Shown: one piece after another, positions 49,914-61,640 of the stretch | Layout: every line of letters begins with the position of its first letter | Position numbering within the stretch: position 1 is the stretch's first letter | Assembly (NCBI GenBank): GCA_900470805.1 | Contig: UCCA01000018.1 | Coordinates: 248,001 to 312,000 of the forward strand | Origin: Hyphomicrobiales bacterium | GTDB taxonomy: Bacteria; Pseudomonadota; Alphaproteobacteria; Rhizobiales; Rhizobiaceae | Direction: 5' to 3' | DNA length: 64,000 bases | Translations under genes and position numbers: made by a program | The notes under the pieces: model-generated | Databases searched by the model: none | The model's input: only the letters and a program-made list of their open reading frames with translations | What the model was told of the DNA's origin: nothing

Positions 49914-49961
49914 ATATAGTGTCCGTTCTGGCTTTGTTTCACGACTCTGAGGTTCATTTCG

Positions 49962-50684
49962 ATGCTCACACGCAAGCAACAGGAACTGCTTCTGTTCATT
50001 CACGAACGGATGAAAGAGTCTGGCGTTCCACCATCCTTTGACGAGATGAAGGACGCACTCGACCTCGCATCGAAGTCCGGCATCCACCGGCTGATCACGG
50101 CGCTGGAAGAACGCGGCTTCATTCGCCGGCTTCCGAACCGGGCGCGCGCGCTCGAAGTCATCAAGCTGCCGGAAGCCTATAATCCCAGCCTGCAGCCACG
50201 CCGCGGCTTTTCGCCGAGCGTCATCGAGGGCAGCCTCGGCAAGCCGCAGCCGGTCGCCACCCCTGCCCCGAAACCGGCACCAAGCGCCGACAACGGCAAT
50301 TCGGCCACCGTCCCAGTCATGGGCCGGATCGCAGCCGGTGTGCCGATCTCGGCGATCCAGAACAACACCCACGACATCACCGTTCCCGCCGACATGCTCG
50401 GCTCCGGCGAGCATTATGCGCTGGAGGTCAAGGGCGACTCGATGATCGAGGCCGGCATCTTCGATGGCGACACGGTGATCATCCGCAACGGCAACACCGC
50501 CAATCCCGGCGATATCGTCGTGGCGCTTGTTGATGACGAGGAAGCGACCTTGAAGCGGTTCCGCCGCAAGGGCGCATCGATCGCGCTTGAGGCCGCCAAC
50601 CCGGCTTACGAAACCCGCATCTTCGGGCCGGACCGCGTCAAAGTGCAAGGCAAGCTCGTCGGGCTTATCCGCCGCTATCACTGA
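49962..50684 (+). CDS. lexA: LexA repressor
   Basis: 240-residue SOS repressor/protease. The N-terminal winged helix (1-65, [20 protein letters not shown]) is followed by a long Pro/Ala linker (about 80-115) and the S24 autoprotease. The cleavage site is Ala125-Gly126, and the catalytic pair is Ser160 (in [11 protein letters not shown]) and Lys198 (in TLKRFRR). The linker is longer than in E. coli, as usual in rhizobia. Its end overlaps the convergent comEC by 20 bases. Confidence 0.96.
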   Translation: MLTRKQQELLLFIHERMKESGVPPSFDEMKDALDLASKSGIHRLITALEERGFIRRLPNRARALEVIKLPEAYNPSLQPRRGFSPSVIEGSLGKPQPVATPAPKPAPSADNGNSATVPVMGRIAAGVPISAIQNNTHDITVPADMLGSGEHYALEVKGDSMIEAGIFDGDTVIIRNGNTANPGDIVVALVDDEEATLKRFRRKGASIALEAANPAYETRIFGPDRVKVQGKLVGLIRRYH

Positions 50685-53115
50685 CCGGTGACGCGAGGTC
50701 GCTAAACTGGTCCTCGCGCCAATCATAGGCGCGATGACGCATCCACGGGCGCGCCAGCCCGTCATAGGCCTCAGTCACGACAGGTGCCCCCTGGCCGTCG
50801 ATGCGAATTTCGAGCGATCCGGAGCGGCGCAACGTTTCGCCGGTGACCAGCATGGCGCCGGAGCGACAATCCGCACGACGAAGACGGACCGGTGTGATGA
50901 CGATGTCAGCCGCATCACAAGCCGGGCCGAGATAGGCGGCGTTCTCAAGCGTCACCACGAGGTAGCCGCTGTCGAGTAGTGTGGCGCACCACGCAGTCTT
51001 CAGACAGGCAAAGCCGCCACCGGGCGCAGAGGAGGCTGCGGTGCGCATGCTGGCGCGAGTCTCTCGTTGCTGCTGCGGCGTCAACCTCGGACGCTCCTCT
51101 CCTCTCTTTTTCGGGATCGCCAGAGCTGTTCCTTGAAGCGCATCGGGCGGCCGGTGCTTCTCGATCGCCAACGCCCTTTGCCACTGGCCGAAGATGAAAT
51201 CCGGTGGCTTGTCGCGATTGACGGCAAGCACATCGCCCTTGATCGCCGCGACCACGCTGCCATCCTCGGACACGACAAGGTCGGCCCGCGGATTGGGCGG
51301 CAGTAGAACGACCGTCAGCGTCGCGATCGCAGCAAGGGCGGCACCGACATAGCGAAGCCGCGTCGTCAGAAGCGCGGCGATCAGAAAGCCGAGAACGGCG
51401 GTCGCGAAATACCATTCCGGGATGCGGCCGATATCGACGGTGCCGCCCCAGCCCGAGACAGTTTTGGCAATATCGATAACGATATCGAGGCCAAGTCCGG
51501 CAACCTTCCACGGCCAGAAATCGAGGCCGAGTGGCGTGAGCAGCATTGCCAGCATGCCTGCGGGCATGACGATAAAGGATATGACAGGCATGGCCATGAG
51601 GTTGGCAGGGAGGCCATAAGCGCTCAGCCGATGGAAGTGCTCGATCGAAAACAGTGCAGTGGAGAACCCGCCGATCATCGAGGTCAGCGCGATGCCGCCG
51701 AAAAAGCGGAAGACGAAGACCACCGGCTTGATCGCCCGGTGGCTCAAGAAGGCGCGGTCGCGGTGCGGCCGCTTTGTCCAGATCGCGAAGCCTGCCACCA
51801 GCGCCAGTGTCGCGGCGAACGACATTTGGAAACTTGGCCCGAGCGCTTCGGATGGTGATGTCACGATGATCAGCAGTGCCGAGAGCGCAATATTGCGCAG
51901 GCTTATCGATGGTCGGTCGAACAGCGCGGCAATCAGCATGATTGCCATCATGATGAAGGCTCGCTCGGCCGAGACGGCAAAGCCGGAGATCATGTAATAG
52001 GCGGTCAGCGCGAGCAAGGCTGCAGCGGCGGCGATCTTCTTGGTCGGATGGGCTTGGGCAAAGCCCGGAAGCAGGCCAAGGGCATATCGAAGCCCGACGA
52101 AGAAGATGCCTGCAGACAGCGCCATGTTGAGGCCGGAGATCGCCACGATGTGGGCAAGGCCGGATTGACGCAGGGCCTCCGTCGTCTCGTTGGATATCGC
52201 ACGTCTCTCGTCGGTGACAAGCGAGGCTGCGAAGGCTCCCGTATCTCCCGGCAGGATATCGCGAATGCGGTCGCCGATGCGGCTTCGCAGTGCGTAGAGC
52301 CCTTCGATCACGGCGCTGCTCAACGACGGGTCATCAAACCCATGCGGTCGCGCCTGCACCGGTGCCGGATCTCCGTAGAAAAAGCCGTTGGCACCGATGC
52401 CGTTGAAGTAGGCGGAGAAGCCGAAGTCGTTGAGGCCAGGAAGGGCCGGCCCCGCCGGCGGCGTCAGCCGTACGCGGCCGGTCAGCCAGCCGCCGACCTC
52501 GACGGGCGCACCACTGCGAGCGACCAGCGATACATGCTCCGGCAGACGCTTCAGGGTCGGCGTATCGGTGGCCGTCACCCTGACGATATAGCGCCAACGG
52601 CCGTTGTCATCGCCCTCCCGCTTTTCGACACGACCAGTCAGCGTCGTCGTTACGGGTGCGTCGAGAATGATCGTCGCGGCACGCCATGTTTCGAGCTGCG
52701 CTGCAAACATGCCGCCGACGACAAGCAGGCCGGCGACCGCGGCCCGGCGCAACGCGACGCGCTCGAAGCCTGCAAAAAGAAAGACAAGGAGCAGCAGGCC
52801 TCCCCAAGCACCAAGTCGGCCGAGCGGGACGTCGGCGTCCAACCGAAACCATGCGACGGCGCCCGCGCCGAGAAAAACGGGCGACAGCAGGAAGAAGCGC
52901 CCATGCTCCAGTTCCTCTGCATAGGCCGCAACAGCGGCGGCACGATGGCGCCCTAGAGCCCGGAGGAAACGAGAGAGAACCGGCGACTTCGACTGCGTCA
53001 AGGCGGCGCGCGTCATTATGGCACGACCGAGTCGCCCGGAAATGGGCCGGACTGCTACGAAATTCGCCTCATCAGGCGCCGTAAATTCGACGTCGCTTGT
53101 TTTCAACTCCGGCAT
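50665..53115 (-). CDS. comEC: ComEC/Rec2 family DNA internalization protein
   Basis: About 816-residue polytopic membrane protein of the ComEC family, the channel for single-stranded DNA uptake. An N-terminal DUF4131-like region is followed by the Competence domain with many helices ([20 protein letters not shown] is the family signature). The C-terminal 200 residues resemble the metallo-beta-lactamase-like domain but lack a HxHxDH motif, so no nuclease activity is predicted. ATG 53115 is used; a GTG further upstream is less likely. It is convergent with lexA and divergent from gltA. Confidence 0.9.
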   Translation of the reverse strand: MPELKTSDVEFTAPDEANFVAVRPISGRLGRAIMTRAALTQSKSPVLSRFLRALGRHRAAAVAAYAEELEHGRFFLLSPVFLGAGAVAWFRLDADVPLGRLGAWGGLLLLVFLFAGFERVALRRAAVAGLLVVGGMFAAQLETWRAATIILDAPVTTTLTGRVEKREGDDNGRWRYIVRVTATDTPTLKRLPEHVSLVARSGAPVEVGGWLTGRVRLTPPAGPALPGLNDFGFSAYFNGIGANGFFYGDPAPVQARPHGFDDPSLSSAVIEGLYALRSRIGDRIRDILPGDTGAFAASLVTDERRAISNETTEALRQSGLAHIVAISGLNMALSAGIFFVGLRYALGLLPGFAQAHPTKKIAAAAALLALTAYYMISGFAVSAERAFIMMAIMLIAALFDRPSISLRNIALSALLIIVTSPSEALGPSFQMSFAATLALVAGFAIWTKRPHRDRAFLSHRAIKPVVFVFRFFGGIALTSMIGGFSTALFSIEHFHRLSAYGLPANLMAMPVISFIVMPAGMLAMLLTPLGLDFWPWKVAGLGLDIVIDIAKTVSGWGGTVDIGRIPEWYFATAVLGFLIAALLTTRLRYVGAALAAIATLTVVLLPPNPRADLVVSEDGSVVAAIKGDVLAVNRDKPPDFIFGQWQRALAIEKHRPPDALQGTALAIPKKRGEERPRLTPQQQRETRASMRTAASSAPGGGFACLKTAWCATLLDSGYLVVTLENAAYLGPACDAADIVITPVRLRRADCRSGAMLVTGETLRRSGSLEIRIDGQGAPVVTEAYDGLARPWMRHRAYDWREDQFSDLASPVSDSGG

Positions 53116-53185
53116 GCAACGACACTCGCAAGCCACCCTGACCTGCACCCAGAATGCCGCTGGCAGGGGTCCAAATCAACAATAA

Positions 53186-53203
53186 TCGTTTGAATTCAAA
53201 CGA
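53186..53203. promoter_or_regulatory. 18-bp perfect palindrome between comEC and gltA
   Basis: TCGTTTGAATTCAAACGA reads identically on both strands. It lies 71 bases upstream of the comEC start and 207 upstream of gltA, in an AT-rich stretch. It is a strong candidate for a dimeric repressor site. Confidence 0.65.
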
Positions 53204-53409
53204 GAAATAAAACCACCAAAAATGTCAGGATTATCATTGGCTTCCGCTATGCGCTTGCGGCATTTCAGCACTGCTCAAAAGTTGATACTGCGATGCACAA
53301 AATGGCATCACGGTAACTTGGCATTAGGCGCGCGATCATATAGCTATCGCAGACGACGCTTAACCCTATGGCGCTTTTAAGGCGCCACCCGCCAGTTTGG
53401 AGGATCAGA

Positions 53410-54699
53410 ATGACGGATCAAAGCGCAACACTGACACTCGGTGACAAGACGGTCGAGCTCTCTGTCAAGAGCGGCACGATCGGCCCTGACGTCATCGACA
53501 TCGGCGCCCTCTACAAGAACACGGCTTCCTTCACGTACGATCCTGGTTTCACCTCGACCGCATCCTGTGAATCGAAAATCACCTATATCGACGGCGACGA
53601 GGGCGTCCTGCTCCATCGCGGTTACCCGATAGAACAGCTGGCCGAACAGGGCGACTTCCTTGAGGTCTGCTATCTGCTGCTCTACGGCGAACTGCCGACG
53701 GCTGCACAAAAAAAGGACTTCGATCATCGCGTCACGCACCACACCATGGTGCACGAGCAGATGTCGCGCTTCTTCACCGGCTTCCGCCGCGATGCGCATC
53801 CGATGGCCGTCATGTGCGGCTGTGTCGGCGCCCTGTCGGCCTTCTACCACGACTCGACCGACATCACCGATCCGCACCAGCGCATGGTCGCTTCGCTGCG
53901 CATGATCGCCAAGATGCCGACACTGGCCGCGATGGCCTACAAGTATCACATCGGCCAGCCCTTCGTTTACCCGAAGAACGATCTGGACTATGCGTCGAAC
54001 TTCCTGCGCATGTGCTTTGCTGTTCCGTGCGAGGAGTATGTGGTCAATCCGGTGCTTGCCCGCGCCATGGACCGCATCTTCATCCTGCACGCCGATCACG
54101 AGCAGAACGCTTCGACCTCGACCGTTCGCCTCGCTGGCTCCTCGGGTGCAAACCCGTTCGCCTGCATCGCGGCCGGCATTGCCTGCCTCTGGGGCCCTGC
54201 TCACGGCGGCGCCAACGAAGCAGCGCTCAACATGCTGACCGAGATCGGCTCCGTCGATCGTATCCCTGAGTACATCGCTCGCGCCAAGGACAAGAACGAT
54301 CCGTTCCGTCTGATGGGCTTCGGTCACCGCGTGTACAAGAACTACGATCCGCGCGCCAAGATCATGCAGAAGACGACGCATGAAGTTCTGGCCGAACTCG
54401 GCATCAAGGACGATCCGTTGCTCGACGTGGCCATGGAACTGGAGCGCATCGCGCTGACGGATCCATACTTCATCGAGAAGAAGCTCTATCCGAACATCGA
54501 CTTCTACTCCGGCATTACGCTGAAGGCACTGGGCTTCCCCACGACCATGTTCACCGTGCTGTTCGCTCTGGCCCGCACCGTCGGCTGGATCGCCCAGTGG
54601 AACGAAATGATCGAGGATCCGCAGCAGCGCATCGGCCGTCCGCGCCAGCTCTACATCGGCGAGCCGCAGCGCGACTACCAGCCGGTTTCCAAGCGTTAA
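53410..54699 (+). CDS. gltA: citrate synthase (type II)
   Basis: 429-residue enzyme that makes citrate from acetyl-CoA and oxaloacetate. Catalytic histidines lie in [14 protein letters not shown] and [13 protein letters not shown], with Asp in [10 protein letters not shown]. An N-terminal domain of about 45 residues precedes the fold, as in hexameric, NADH-sensitive enzymes. ATG 53410 gives the standard rhizobial length; upstream in-frame starts overlap the promoter. A hairpin terminator shared with lpxB follows. Confidence 0.97.
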   Translation: MTDQSATLTLGDKTVELSVKSGTIGPDVIDIGALYKNTASFTYDPGFTSTASCESKITYIDGDEGVLLHRGYPIEQLAEQGDFLEVCYLLLYGELPTAAQKKDFDHRVTHHTMVHEQMSRFFTGFRRDAHPMAVMCGCVGALSAFYHDSTDITDPHQRMVASLRMIAKMPTLAAMAYKYHIGQPFVYPKNDLDYASNFLRMCFAVPCEEYVVNPVLARAMDRIFILHADHEQNASTSTVRLAGSSGANPFACIAAGIACLWGPAHGGANEAALNMLTEIGSVDRIPEYIARAKDKNDPFRLMGFGHRVYKNYDPRAKIMQKTTHEVLAELGIKDDPLLDVAMELERIALTDPYFIEKKLYPNIDFYSGITLKALGFPTTMFTVLFALARTVGWIAQWNEMIEDPQQRIGRPRQLYIGEPQRDYQPVSKR

Positions 54700-54719
54700 A
54701 CGACGCCGAGACAGCCATT

Positions 54720-54751
54720 AAAAAACCCGGTCAGAGATGGCCGGGTTTTTT
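54720..54751. terminator. Bidirectional terminator between gltA and lpxB
   Basis: AAAAAACCCGG and CCGGGTTTTTT form the stem, which extends inward to a GAGA loop. T-runs are present on both strands, so it can end both convergent transcripts. Confidence 0.92.
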
Positions 54752-55912
54752 CGTTCTGATGACCTCGAGGACGACCTCGGCGGCGTGCTCGCGAGGCGGC
54801 TTTACCGTCTGCATCCGTTCCCAGACAAGATCGTAGCCTTCCATCATCGAGCGCCGTGGAAGCGTGTCGGTCGATAGCTTCTCTGTCCAGCGGACGAAGC
54901 TTGCGCCGCGCACGACCTCGTTGATGTATTCGGGGATGACGGCATAGTCGGCGACGAGGTTCGGGATCGCCGCCGTCCAGATCTTGATCTTGCCGGTCAT
55001 CAGCTTGATGATCCAGTCGGTCTGGTAGGCCGAGACGCAGGGGACGCCCGATAGTGCGAGTTCGAGGATGACAGTGCCGGATGCGGCCATGGCGGCGTCC
55101 GCCTCCGCAAAGGCCTGCCATTTCTCATCGCTGCCGGTCACAACATCAGGCTTTACCTGCCAGTCCTTGATGATCTCGCGCACCATCGCCTCGCGGCGCG
55201 GTGCTGTCGGCAGGATAAAGCGAATTCCCTCGTTGCGCTGCGCGAGTTCCTGAACCGCATCGCCGAAATAGGGCAGCAACCGGGTGATTTCCGATCCCCG
55301 CGAACCGGGCAGCAGCATGATCGTCTTGCGGTCACCGGCCGCACGCGGTTTCGTCGCCGCCCTCGCCTGCCGTGTCGCCAGCACGTTGGCATCCGCCGTC
55401 AGGCGATGTCCGACATAGGTGGTCGGCGGTCCGCCGAGCTTGCGCATCACGTCAGGCTCAAACGGCAGGACGGCCAGCACGTGATCGACATAGGGCAGCA
55501 TCCGCTGCGCCCTATATTCCTTCCACGCCCAGACACTGGGGCAGACATAGTTGACGACAGGCAGGTCAGGCAACGCCATACGAACGCGCTTGGCGACGCG
55601 GTGGGTGAAATCCGGGCTGTCGACGATGACGAGAACGTCGGGCTTCGCCGTGATGATCGCCGATGCGGTCTTGCGGATCAGCCGAACCAGGGTCGGAAGC
55701 TTGCTAAGTACCTGGGTGATGCCCATGATCGACAGTTCGGAGAAATCGAACAGCGAGCGCAGGCCCTGTGCCTGCAGCCCCTCACCGCCGACGCCCACCA
55801 GTTCGACAGGGCCGGCATATTGCTGTTTCAGAGCGGCGACCAGATCGGCGGCCAGGAGATCGCCGGAAACCTCGCCGGCAATGATGGCAACCTTCAACGC
55901 ACGCTCCGTCAT
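54731..55912 (-). CDS. lpxB: lipid-A-disaccharide synthase
   Basis: 393-residue peripheral inner-membrane glycosyltransferase that joins UDP-2,3-diacylglucosamine and lipid X to the lipid A disaccharide. Conserved features are IIAGEVSGDLLAADLVAALK, SPDFTHRVAKRVR, YVCPSVWAWKEYR and LPGSRGSEI. ATG 55912 overlaps the lpxI stop (ATGA) and is preferred to ATG 55924. It is the last gene of the outer-membrane block and ends in the shared terminator. Confidence 0.95.
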   Translation of the reverse strand: MTERALKVAIIAGEVSGDLLAADLVAALKQQYAGPVELVGVGGEGLQAQGLRSLFDFSELSIMGITQVLSKLPTLVRLIRKTASAIITAKPDVLVIVDSPDFTHRVAKRVRMALPDLPVVNYVCPSVWAWKEYRAQRMLPYVDHVLAVLPFEPDVMRKLGGPPTTYVGHRLTADANVLATRQARAATKPRAAGDRKTIMLLPGSRGSEITRLLPYFGDAVQELAQRNEGIRFILPTAPRREAMVREIIKDWQVKPDVVTGSDEKWQAFAEADAAMAASGTVILELALSGVPCVSAYQTDWIIKLMTGKIKIWTAAIPNLVADYAVIPEYINEVVRGASFVRWTEKLSTDTLPRRSMMEGYDLVWERMQTVKPPREHAAEVVLEVIRTKKPGHL

Positions 55913-56790
55913 TCCAGTCCCCATGAAGGCAATCCGCGATCCAGACCGCAAACGAAGATACCGGCGTCCTTTGCCGCCGCGATGACGGCCGGACGGTCGA
56001 GAATGAGCGCACGGCCGGCCTCGATGGCGACGCCCGCAAGCCCGGCCTTGCGGGCGTTCTCGATGGTCGACATGCCGATGGAGGGCAGATCAGCGCGCAA
56101 ATCCTGCTGCGGCTTGCAGAGCTTCACCAACACGCCGCGGCGGCGTGTCGAGATGCGGCCGGCGGCGCGCAACTCGGCCACCCTCTCAAGCATGCTGTCG
56201 GTACCCTCGACGCCTTCGAGCGCTACGATGCGGCCACCGACGGAGACAGCACCCTGCCCGACGTCGAGACGGCCGAGCGCATCGGCGGCGGCGCCTGCTC
56301 TCGCGATATCCTTGACGTCATCGGCGCTCGGCGCGATCGACCCGAGCGGACCGACGGCGGCCAGCAGATCCGGTGCGATCTCCTGCACGCCGATGACACG
56401 TCGGCCATTCTTCTCGATAAGCCCGATCACCATGCGCAGCACGGTGTCGTCGCCGCCGGACAGCAGCGTGCGGATCGTCGAGGGAATGGTTGCCAGCGTC
56501 TTCAGCGTCGGGCGCACTTCGCGCCATTCAGGGCGACGGCGGACGGCGCCGGACATGACGACGCGCTCGATGCGGTTGCTTTCAAGCAGCCGGTCGATGG
56601 CCGCGAAATCGCCGACGCCGACGATCGAATGTTCGAAGCCATCCCACGAGCGGTCGGTCTCGTTCTTCAACGCTATGACCAGTGGATTTTCACCGGCCGC
56701 TCGCGCCGCTTCCGCAACGTAGGAAGGGAGAAAGCCGCTGCCGGCGATGATCGCCAGGCGGCCCTTCGAGGTGTCACTGACCGGAGACAA
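55909..56790 (-). CDS. lpxI: UDP-2,3-diacylglucosamine diphosphatase LpxI
   Basis: 293-residue cytoplasmic hydrolase that forms lipid X, the alphaproteobacterial substitute for LpxH. The N-terminal LAIIAGSGFLPSYVAEAARA and the central DDTVLRMVIGLIEKNGRRVIG are typical. The start is TTG at 56790, three bases after the lpxA stop, with AAGGGG ahead of it. Its neighbours lpxA and lpxB complete the pathway, which supports the assignment. Confidence 0.93.
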   Translation of the reverse strand: MSPVSDTSKGRLAIIAGSGFLPSYVAEAARAAGENPLVIALKNETDRSWDGFEHSIVGVGDFAAIDRLLESNRIERVVMSGAVRRRPEWREVRPTLKTLATIPSTIRTLLSGGDDTVLRMVIGLIEKNGRRVIGVQEIAPDLLAAVGPLGSIAPSADDVKDIARAGAAADALGRLDVGQGAVSVGGRIVALEGVEGTDSMLERVAELRAAGRISTRRRGVLVKLCKPQQDLRADLPSIGMSTIENARKAGLAGVAIEAGRALILDRPAVIAAAKDAGIFVCGLDRGLPSWGLE

Positions 56791-56793
56791 GAT

Positions 56794-57612
56794 TCACCCC
56801 TTCTGTCCCCGGGTCGGGGAGGAAAGAGCGCGGTCGCTTTCGGCAGCAATGAAATCGAGGATCTGGACGACCTGCTCGCAATCGGCGAATTCTTCGCGGA
56901 TGGCAGCGGCGTTGTCGCGCACGTTGCCTTCGCCTTCGAAGATCGCCTTGTAGGCACGGCGAACGATGTGGATGGTGGCACGATCGACGCCCGAGCGGGT
57001 CATGCCAACGACATTCAGCCCGCCGAGCAGCCCCGGATTACCGTTGAGCATGCCGTAGGGGATGACGTCGTAGCTGACGGCCGACAGTCCGCCGACGAAG
57101 GCGTGGCGGCCGACGCGAGTAAACTGGTGCACGGCCGAACCGCCGCCCAGGATGACGCGGTCCTCGATCACCACATGACCGGCGAGCATGACGTTGTTCG
57201 ACATGATGACGTGGTTGCCGACGCGGCAATCATGGGCGACGTGTGAGTTGGCCAGAAACAGGTTGTTGTTGCCGACGATCGTCTTTCCGCCGAAATCGGC
57301 GGTGCCGGTGTTGATCGTCACACCTTCGCGCATCGTGCAGTTATCACCAACCGTCAGCGTCGTTTCTTCGCCGCCGTGGTGCACGCTCTGTGGATCGCCG
57401 CCGATAACGGCCATCGGGAAAATCTTGGTACCCTTGCCGATGGTGGTGATACCGGTGACCACAGCATGCGCCAGCAGTTCGACATTGTCGCCGAGCACGA
57501 CGCGTGGCCCAACATGGCAGAAGGGGCCGATCTTGACGTTCTCACCGATCACGGCGCCGTCTTCGACGACGGCCATGGCGTGGATGCTGGCGCTGGCGGC
57601 GATCGTGCTCAT
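56794..57612 (-). CDS. lpxA: acyl-ACP--UDP-N-acetylglucosamine O-acyltransferase
   Basis: 272-residue left-handed beta-helix enzyme for the first step of lipid A synthesis. Hexapeptide repeats run from about 2 to 190 ([20 protein letters not shown] onward), with the active-site region [20 protein letters not shown]. The C-terminal helical domain follows. The ATG overlaps the fabZ stop by four bases. Confidence 0.96.
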   Translation of the reverse strand: MSTIAASASIHAMAVVEDGAVIGENVKIGPFCHVGPRVVLGDNVELLAHAVVTGITTIGKGTKIFPMAVIGGDPQSVHHGGEETTLTVGDNCTMREGVTINTGTADFGGKTIVGNNNLFLANSHVAHDCRVGNHVIMSNNVMLAGHVVIEDRVILGGGSAVHQFTRVGRHAFVGGLSAVSYDVIPYGMLNGNPGLLGGLNVVGMTRSGVDRATIHIVRRAYKAIFEGEGNVRDNAAAIREEFADCEQVVQILDFIAAESDRALSSPTRGQKG

Positions 57613-58076
57613 GCCTGATCCTTGCGAACGATCATCGCACCGATATCAGCCTCGGCGACGAGCGCTCCATCAACCTTGGCATCGCAGTGGAACTTCCAGA
57701 TGTTACCACGCTGCTTGTGCTTCTTCACGTGGAATTCGACGCGATCACCAGGGATGACCGGCTTGCGGAATCGGGCGTTGTCGATGGTCATGAAGTAGAC
57801 CAGATTGCCGGTTTCGCCTTCCTTCTTGGCGCAGATCGCGCCTGCGGTCTGGGCCATGCCTTCGACCAGAAGCACGCCCGGCATGATCGGCTGTTCCGGG
57901 AAATGCCCGGTGAAATGCGGTTCGTTGGCCGTCACGTTTTTGATGCCGATCGCCGAATCGTCGCCATCGATCTCGATGATCTTGTCGACCAGCAGGAAAG
58001 GATAGCGATGCGGCAGAAGCTTCATGATTTCAATGATATCTGCCGAGGAAAGCGACTTCTTGACTTCTTCAGTCAT
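57609..58076 (-). CDS. fabZ: 3-hydroxyacyl-ACP dehydratase
   Basis: 155-residue hot-dog fold enzyme of fatty acid synthesis that supplies precursors at the lipid A branch point. The catalytic pair is His58 ([13 protein letters not shown]) and Glu72 (VLLVEGMAQ), and the N-terminal [12 protein letters not shown] is characteristic. ATG 58076 (MTEEVKKS) is preferred to an upstream frame; it overlaps the end of lpxD by eight bases. Confidence 0.96.
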   Translation of the reverse strand: MTEEVKKSLSSADIIEIMKLLPHRYPFLLVDKIIEIDGDDSAIGIKNVTANEPHFTGHFPEQPIMPGVLLVEGMAQTAGAICAKKEGETGNLVYFMTIDNARFRKPVIPGDRVEFHVKKHKQRGNIWKFHCDAKVDGALVAEADIGAMIVRKDQA

Positions 58077-59130
58077 TCTTTTCTCCCGTTTTCTTGGCAC
58101 TTGTCGACCGCATCATGACTGTCGCGACTTCGCGCAGAAAATCATGTACCGGCCGCGCAGGAATGCCTCCGTAGCGCTCCCCAGCGGGGATATCCGAGAT
58201 GACGCCGCTCATCGCAGCGATCTGGACGCCATCGTGAATGGTTATATGGCCCTTGATTCCACTATGGCCACCGATCTGGACACCGTCGCCAATAATCGCA
58301 CTGCCGGCAATGCCGACCTGCGAAACGATGGCGCAATGGCGGCCGATGCGGACGTTATGGCCGATCTGGACGAGGTTATCGATCTTCGTCCCTTCGCCGA
58401 TCACCGTGTCGTCCATGGTGCCGCGATCGATCGTGGTGTTGGCGCCGACCTCGACGTTATCCTGCAGGATGACGCGGCCGACCTGCACGATCTTGATCAT
58501 GCCACGCGGACCCGGCGCATAGCCGAAACCGTCCTGGCCGATGCGTGCGCCATTGTGAATGATGACACCATTGCCGACGAGTGCGCAAAGAACGGTGGCG
58601 CCAGCGGCAATCGAGCAGTTGCGGCCGATCTTGACACCCGGTCCGATGACAGCGCCGGCGCCGATGCGGGTGCCCTCGCCGATCTCGGCATGCGCGCCGA
58701 TGGCGGCAAAGGGCTCGATGGCGACGTTGGCTTCGACCTTTGCCGTCGGATCGACGGACGCGCGATCAGAAACGCCGGCGTCGTCAGAGCGCAGCGTCAG
58801 CGGCTGCAGCGCTGTCGGGTAGAGCAATCCACCGGCCATCGCGAACGCGGCGTGGGCGTTCTTCGAGATCAGAACCGGAATATGGGGCGGAATGATCGAT
58901 TGCAGGCCGGACGCGCAAAGAATCGCGGACGCCTCGCAGGTGGCGAGCTCATCCTTGCTTCTCTTCGAGATGACATAGCAGAGATCGCCCGTCTTCGCCC
59001 TGCTTACGGGCGAAACGGACTTTATCAGGATATCAGTGTGTTTGGGGTCGGCAAGTTCTGCCCCAAGATACTGCGCCAGCTCCGAGAGCTTCACGCCATC
59101 ATGGGGCAGAAAGAAACAAGTTTGCTCCAT
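58069..59130 (-). CDS. lpxD: UDP-3-O-(3-hydroxymyristoyl)glucosamine N-acyltransferase
   Basis: 353-residue trimeric acyltransferase, third enzyme of lipid A synthesis. An N-terminal uridine-binding domain (1-100) precedes hexapeptide repeats (about 110-300) with the family motif [19 protein letters not shown], and a helical C-terminus. ATG 59130 (MEQTCFFL) follows GGAGA and is preferred to a TTG six bases upstream. It is 50 bases downstream of bamA. Confidence 0.95.
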   Translation of the reverse strand: MEQTCFFLPHDGVKLSELAQYLGAELADPKHTDILIKSVSPVSRAKTGDLCYVISKRSKDELATCEASAILCASGLQSIIPPHIPVLISKNAHAAFAMAGGLLYPTALQPLTLRSDDAGVSDRASVDPTAKVEANVAIEPFAAIGAHAEIGEGTRIGAGAVIGPGVKIGRNCSIAAGATVLCALVGNGVIIHNGARIGQDGFGYAPGPRGMIKIVQVGRVILQDNVEVGANTTIDRGTMDDTVIGEGTKIDNLVQIGHNVRIGRHCAIVSQVGIAGSAIIGDGVQIGGHSGIKGHITIHDGVQIAAMSGVISDIPAGERYGGIPARPVHDFLREVATVMMRSTSAKKTGEKND

Positions 59131-59180
59131 CGGCAAATCTCCAGAACGGAATTCGATTTTACGGTTCCGGACTGCCGATA

Positions 59181-61520
59181 TCAGAATTGGTTGTTGATGC
59201 CAAACTTGAAGTGCTGAACCTTGTCGTAGTCTTCCTTCAGGACCGGGATCGCATAGTCGACGCGCAGAGCGCCGAACGGCGAGTTCCAGACAAGACCGAT
59301 ACCGACGGATGCGCGCAGCGACGCATCTTCGCCGTTCACGAACTCGCCAGGACCGGCGTTGACCTTGTTGCCGAACAGCGTACCGGCGTCGGCAAACAGA
59401 GCGCCACGCAGACCGAAGTCACGCGGAACGGCCGGCAACGGGAACGATGCTTCCGCGGAGACCGTGAAGTAGGTCGTGCCACCCAAAGGATCATCCGGGC
59501 CACCGCCGATGCGTGGGCCGATACCCTTGTTCTCGAAGCCGCGGATGTCGCCGTTTGTCAGCGTGAACTGGTCAAATACGTGCAAATCCTTGCCGAGGCC
59601 AACTACGTAGCCGGCAGAACCGGCAACCGAGCCGATGATATCGGCGTCGTCGGCGAGAAGATGATAGTAACGAGCCTTGCCGTAAATCTTGTAGAACTGC
59701 GAGTCACCACCGAGGCCGGCGATTTCCTGCGTGGCACTGGCATAGATACCTTCGCGCGGCAGGACCATGTCATCAAGCGTGTTGTAGGTCAGCGTCTGCG
59801 AGACAGACGACTTCACCCACGGGCTGTTGTTGACGAGATCCTGGTACGGGGTCGACAGATCGGCGAGCGAACCATCCGGATCGTACTTCATCTGCTTGTA
59901 GTTGTAACGGAACGTCGTTGCCAGATCTTCGGTGATCGGCGCGGTAGCGCGCAGAACGACGTTGTTTTCTTCGTAGTCGTAATTGTCGTTGCTCGACGTC
60001 TCGCTGTGGTTGATGTCGAAGCCGACAGCCAGACGATAGCCGAGGAAGTAAGGCTCGGTGAAGTTCAGGCCGTAGGTCCGCGACCCTTCCTGACCGCCAC
60101 CGGCAGATACCTTGATGTACTGGCCGCGTCCGAGGAAGTTCTTTTCCTCGATCGAGGCTTCGAGCAGAAGACCGTCGCCGCCGGCGGCATAGCCTGCGCC
60201 GATACCGAACGAACCGGTCGACTGATCCTGCACATCGACAACAACCACGACGCGGTCCGGCGAGCTGCCAGCCTGGGTGGTGATGTTGACCGACGAGAAA
60301 TAGCCAAGGGCTTCAAGACGACGCTTGGCGCGGGTGATCATCTGCTGATTGAAGGCGTCGCCTTCGCTCATGTCGAACTCGCGACGGATGACGTAATCGC
60401 GCGTGCGGCTGTTGCCGCGGATTTCGATACGCTCGACGTAGGCGCGCTCACCCTGGTCGACGAGGTATTCGACGCCGATGGTGTTGTTGTTCAGGTCGCG
60501 GTTACCGCGTGGTGTGACGCGAGCGAAAGGATAGCCGGCAGATGCCACCTGATCCGAAATCGCTTCCATCGACTTCTGGACTTCCTTGGCGTTGTAGACA
60601 TCGCCTTCATGCGTGCGGACGAGTTTCTGCAGCTCGGCTCCATCGACACCCTGCACGGTCGACTGAACGCTCACCGCACCGAAGTCGTAGCGCGGACCTT
60701 CTTCAACGTTGAAAGTCAGCGTGTACTTGTTGGTCGCTTCATCGAACGCAGCATCCGACGATACGATCCGGAAGTCGGCGTAACCGCGGTTATAATAGAA
60801 CTGACGAAGAGCTTCCTCGTCTGCATGCAGCTTGTCTTCGCTGTAAACGTCCTTGCGGGTCAGGAACGACAGGAAGTTGCTTCGCTTGGTGGCGATGACC
60901 GAAGCCAGGCGGCCGGAGCTGTAGGCGCTGTTGCCGACGAAATTGATCGAGTCGATCTTGGTACGATCGCCTTCGTTGATGACGAATGCGAGGTTGACGC
61001 GACCCTGACCGAGCGGCACGACCTGCGTCGTCACTTCGATCTCGTTACGGCCGGTCGCCGCATAGGCGTCCTTGATGGTCTGAATGTCGGCTTGGACCTG
61101 AGCTTCGCTGTAAGGACCGGACGGCTGGGTCTTGACGGCCTGAGCGAGCTTGTCGTCCTTGATCTTGCGGTTGCCGTTGAACACGACCTGGTTGACCAGC
61201 TGAGCTTCCTCAACGGTAACAACCAGCGTGCTGCCGGAGACGGAAATCTTGACGTCCGAGAAGTAACCGGTGTCGTAAAGCTGCTTCACAGAGTCGTCGA
61301 TATCGGTACTGGAGAAGCTCGCGCCTGGCTGGATTGTCAGGTTGGACCGCACAGCCTCGGCGCCGACGCGGTTAGCACCGCGAACGTCGATACGCTGAAT
61401 GGTCGCAGCCTCGGCAGCTGTTGCCGAGATCAACATCGTTGCACCTGCCCCCGATGCAACAATTCCTGCAGACAGCGCTACCGCCGATACTGCGTTCAAA
61501 AATCTTGAACCAGCCTTCAT
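59181..61520 (-). CDS. bamA: outer membrane protein assembly factor BamA
   Basis: About 779-residue beta-barrel insertase. A signal peptide ([19 protein letters not shown] through ATAAEA) is followed by five POTRA domains (about 40-430; the first starts [13 protein letters not shown]) and a 16-strand barrel ending in Phe (INNQF), the outer-membrane sorting signal. Two earlier ATGs (61529 and 61550) are possible; 61520 is chosen by similarity to other rhizobial BamA starts, while the Shine-Dalgarno is weak. A structured inverted repeat lies upstream. Confidence 0.93.
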   Translation of the reverse strand: MKAGSRFLNAVSAVALSAGIVASGAGATMLISATAAEAATIQRIDVRGANRVGAEAVRSNLTIQPGASFSSTDIDDSVKQLYDTGYFSDVKISVSGSTLVVTVEEAQLVNQVVFNGNRKIKDDKLAQAVKTQPSGPYSEAQVQADIQTIKDAYAATGRNEIEVTTQVVPLGQGRVNLAFVINEGDRTKIDSINFVGNSAYSSGRLASVIATKRSNFLSFLTRKDVYSEDKLHADEEALRQFYYNRGYADFRIVSSDAAFDEATNKYTLTFNVEEGPRYDFGAVSVQSTVQGVDGAELQKLVRTHEGDVYNAKEVQKSMEAISDQVASAGYPFARVTPRGNRDLNNNTIGVEYLVDQGERAYVERIEIRGNSRTRDYVIRREFDMSEGDAFNQQMITRAKRRLEALGYFSSVNITTQAGSSPDRVVVVVDVQDQSTGSFGIGAGYAAGGDGLLLEASIEEKNFLGRGQYIKVSAGGGQEGSRTYGLNFTEPYFLGYRLAVGFDINHSETSSNDNYDYEENNVVLRATAPITEDLATTFRYNYKQMKYDPDGSLADLSTPYQDLVNNSPWVKSSVSQTLTYNTLDDMVLPREGIYASATQEIAGLGGDSQFYKIYGKARYYHLLADDADIIGSVAGSAGYVVGLGKDLHVFDQFTLTNGDIRGFENKGIGPRIGGGPDDPLGGTTYFTVSAEASFPLPAVPRDFGLRGALFADAGTLFGNKVNAGPGEFVNGEDASLRASVGIGLVWNSPFGALRVDYAIPVLKEDYDKVQHFKFGINNQF

Positions 61521-61640
61521 TTCACCCATTACCTTTTTTCTCGTCCCCATCACCAGGCGTCCCCCGATTCCGGTCACGTGTGTCGTTTTACCCGCTTTTG
61601 ACATACAAGCAAGGGAGCAGGTTAATTTCTGTTTACTTCA

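Noticed and set aside
49899-49935. GGAAC-N19-TT match overlapping the lexA SOS box as an EcfG promoter
   Set aside because: GGAAC is part of the repeated GAAC SOS half-site, so the match is probably incidental.
59187-61508. A 773-codon open frame opposite bamA
   Set aside because: Complementary-strand shadow of bamA; no ribosome binding site and no domain.
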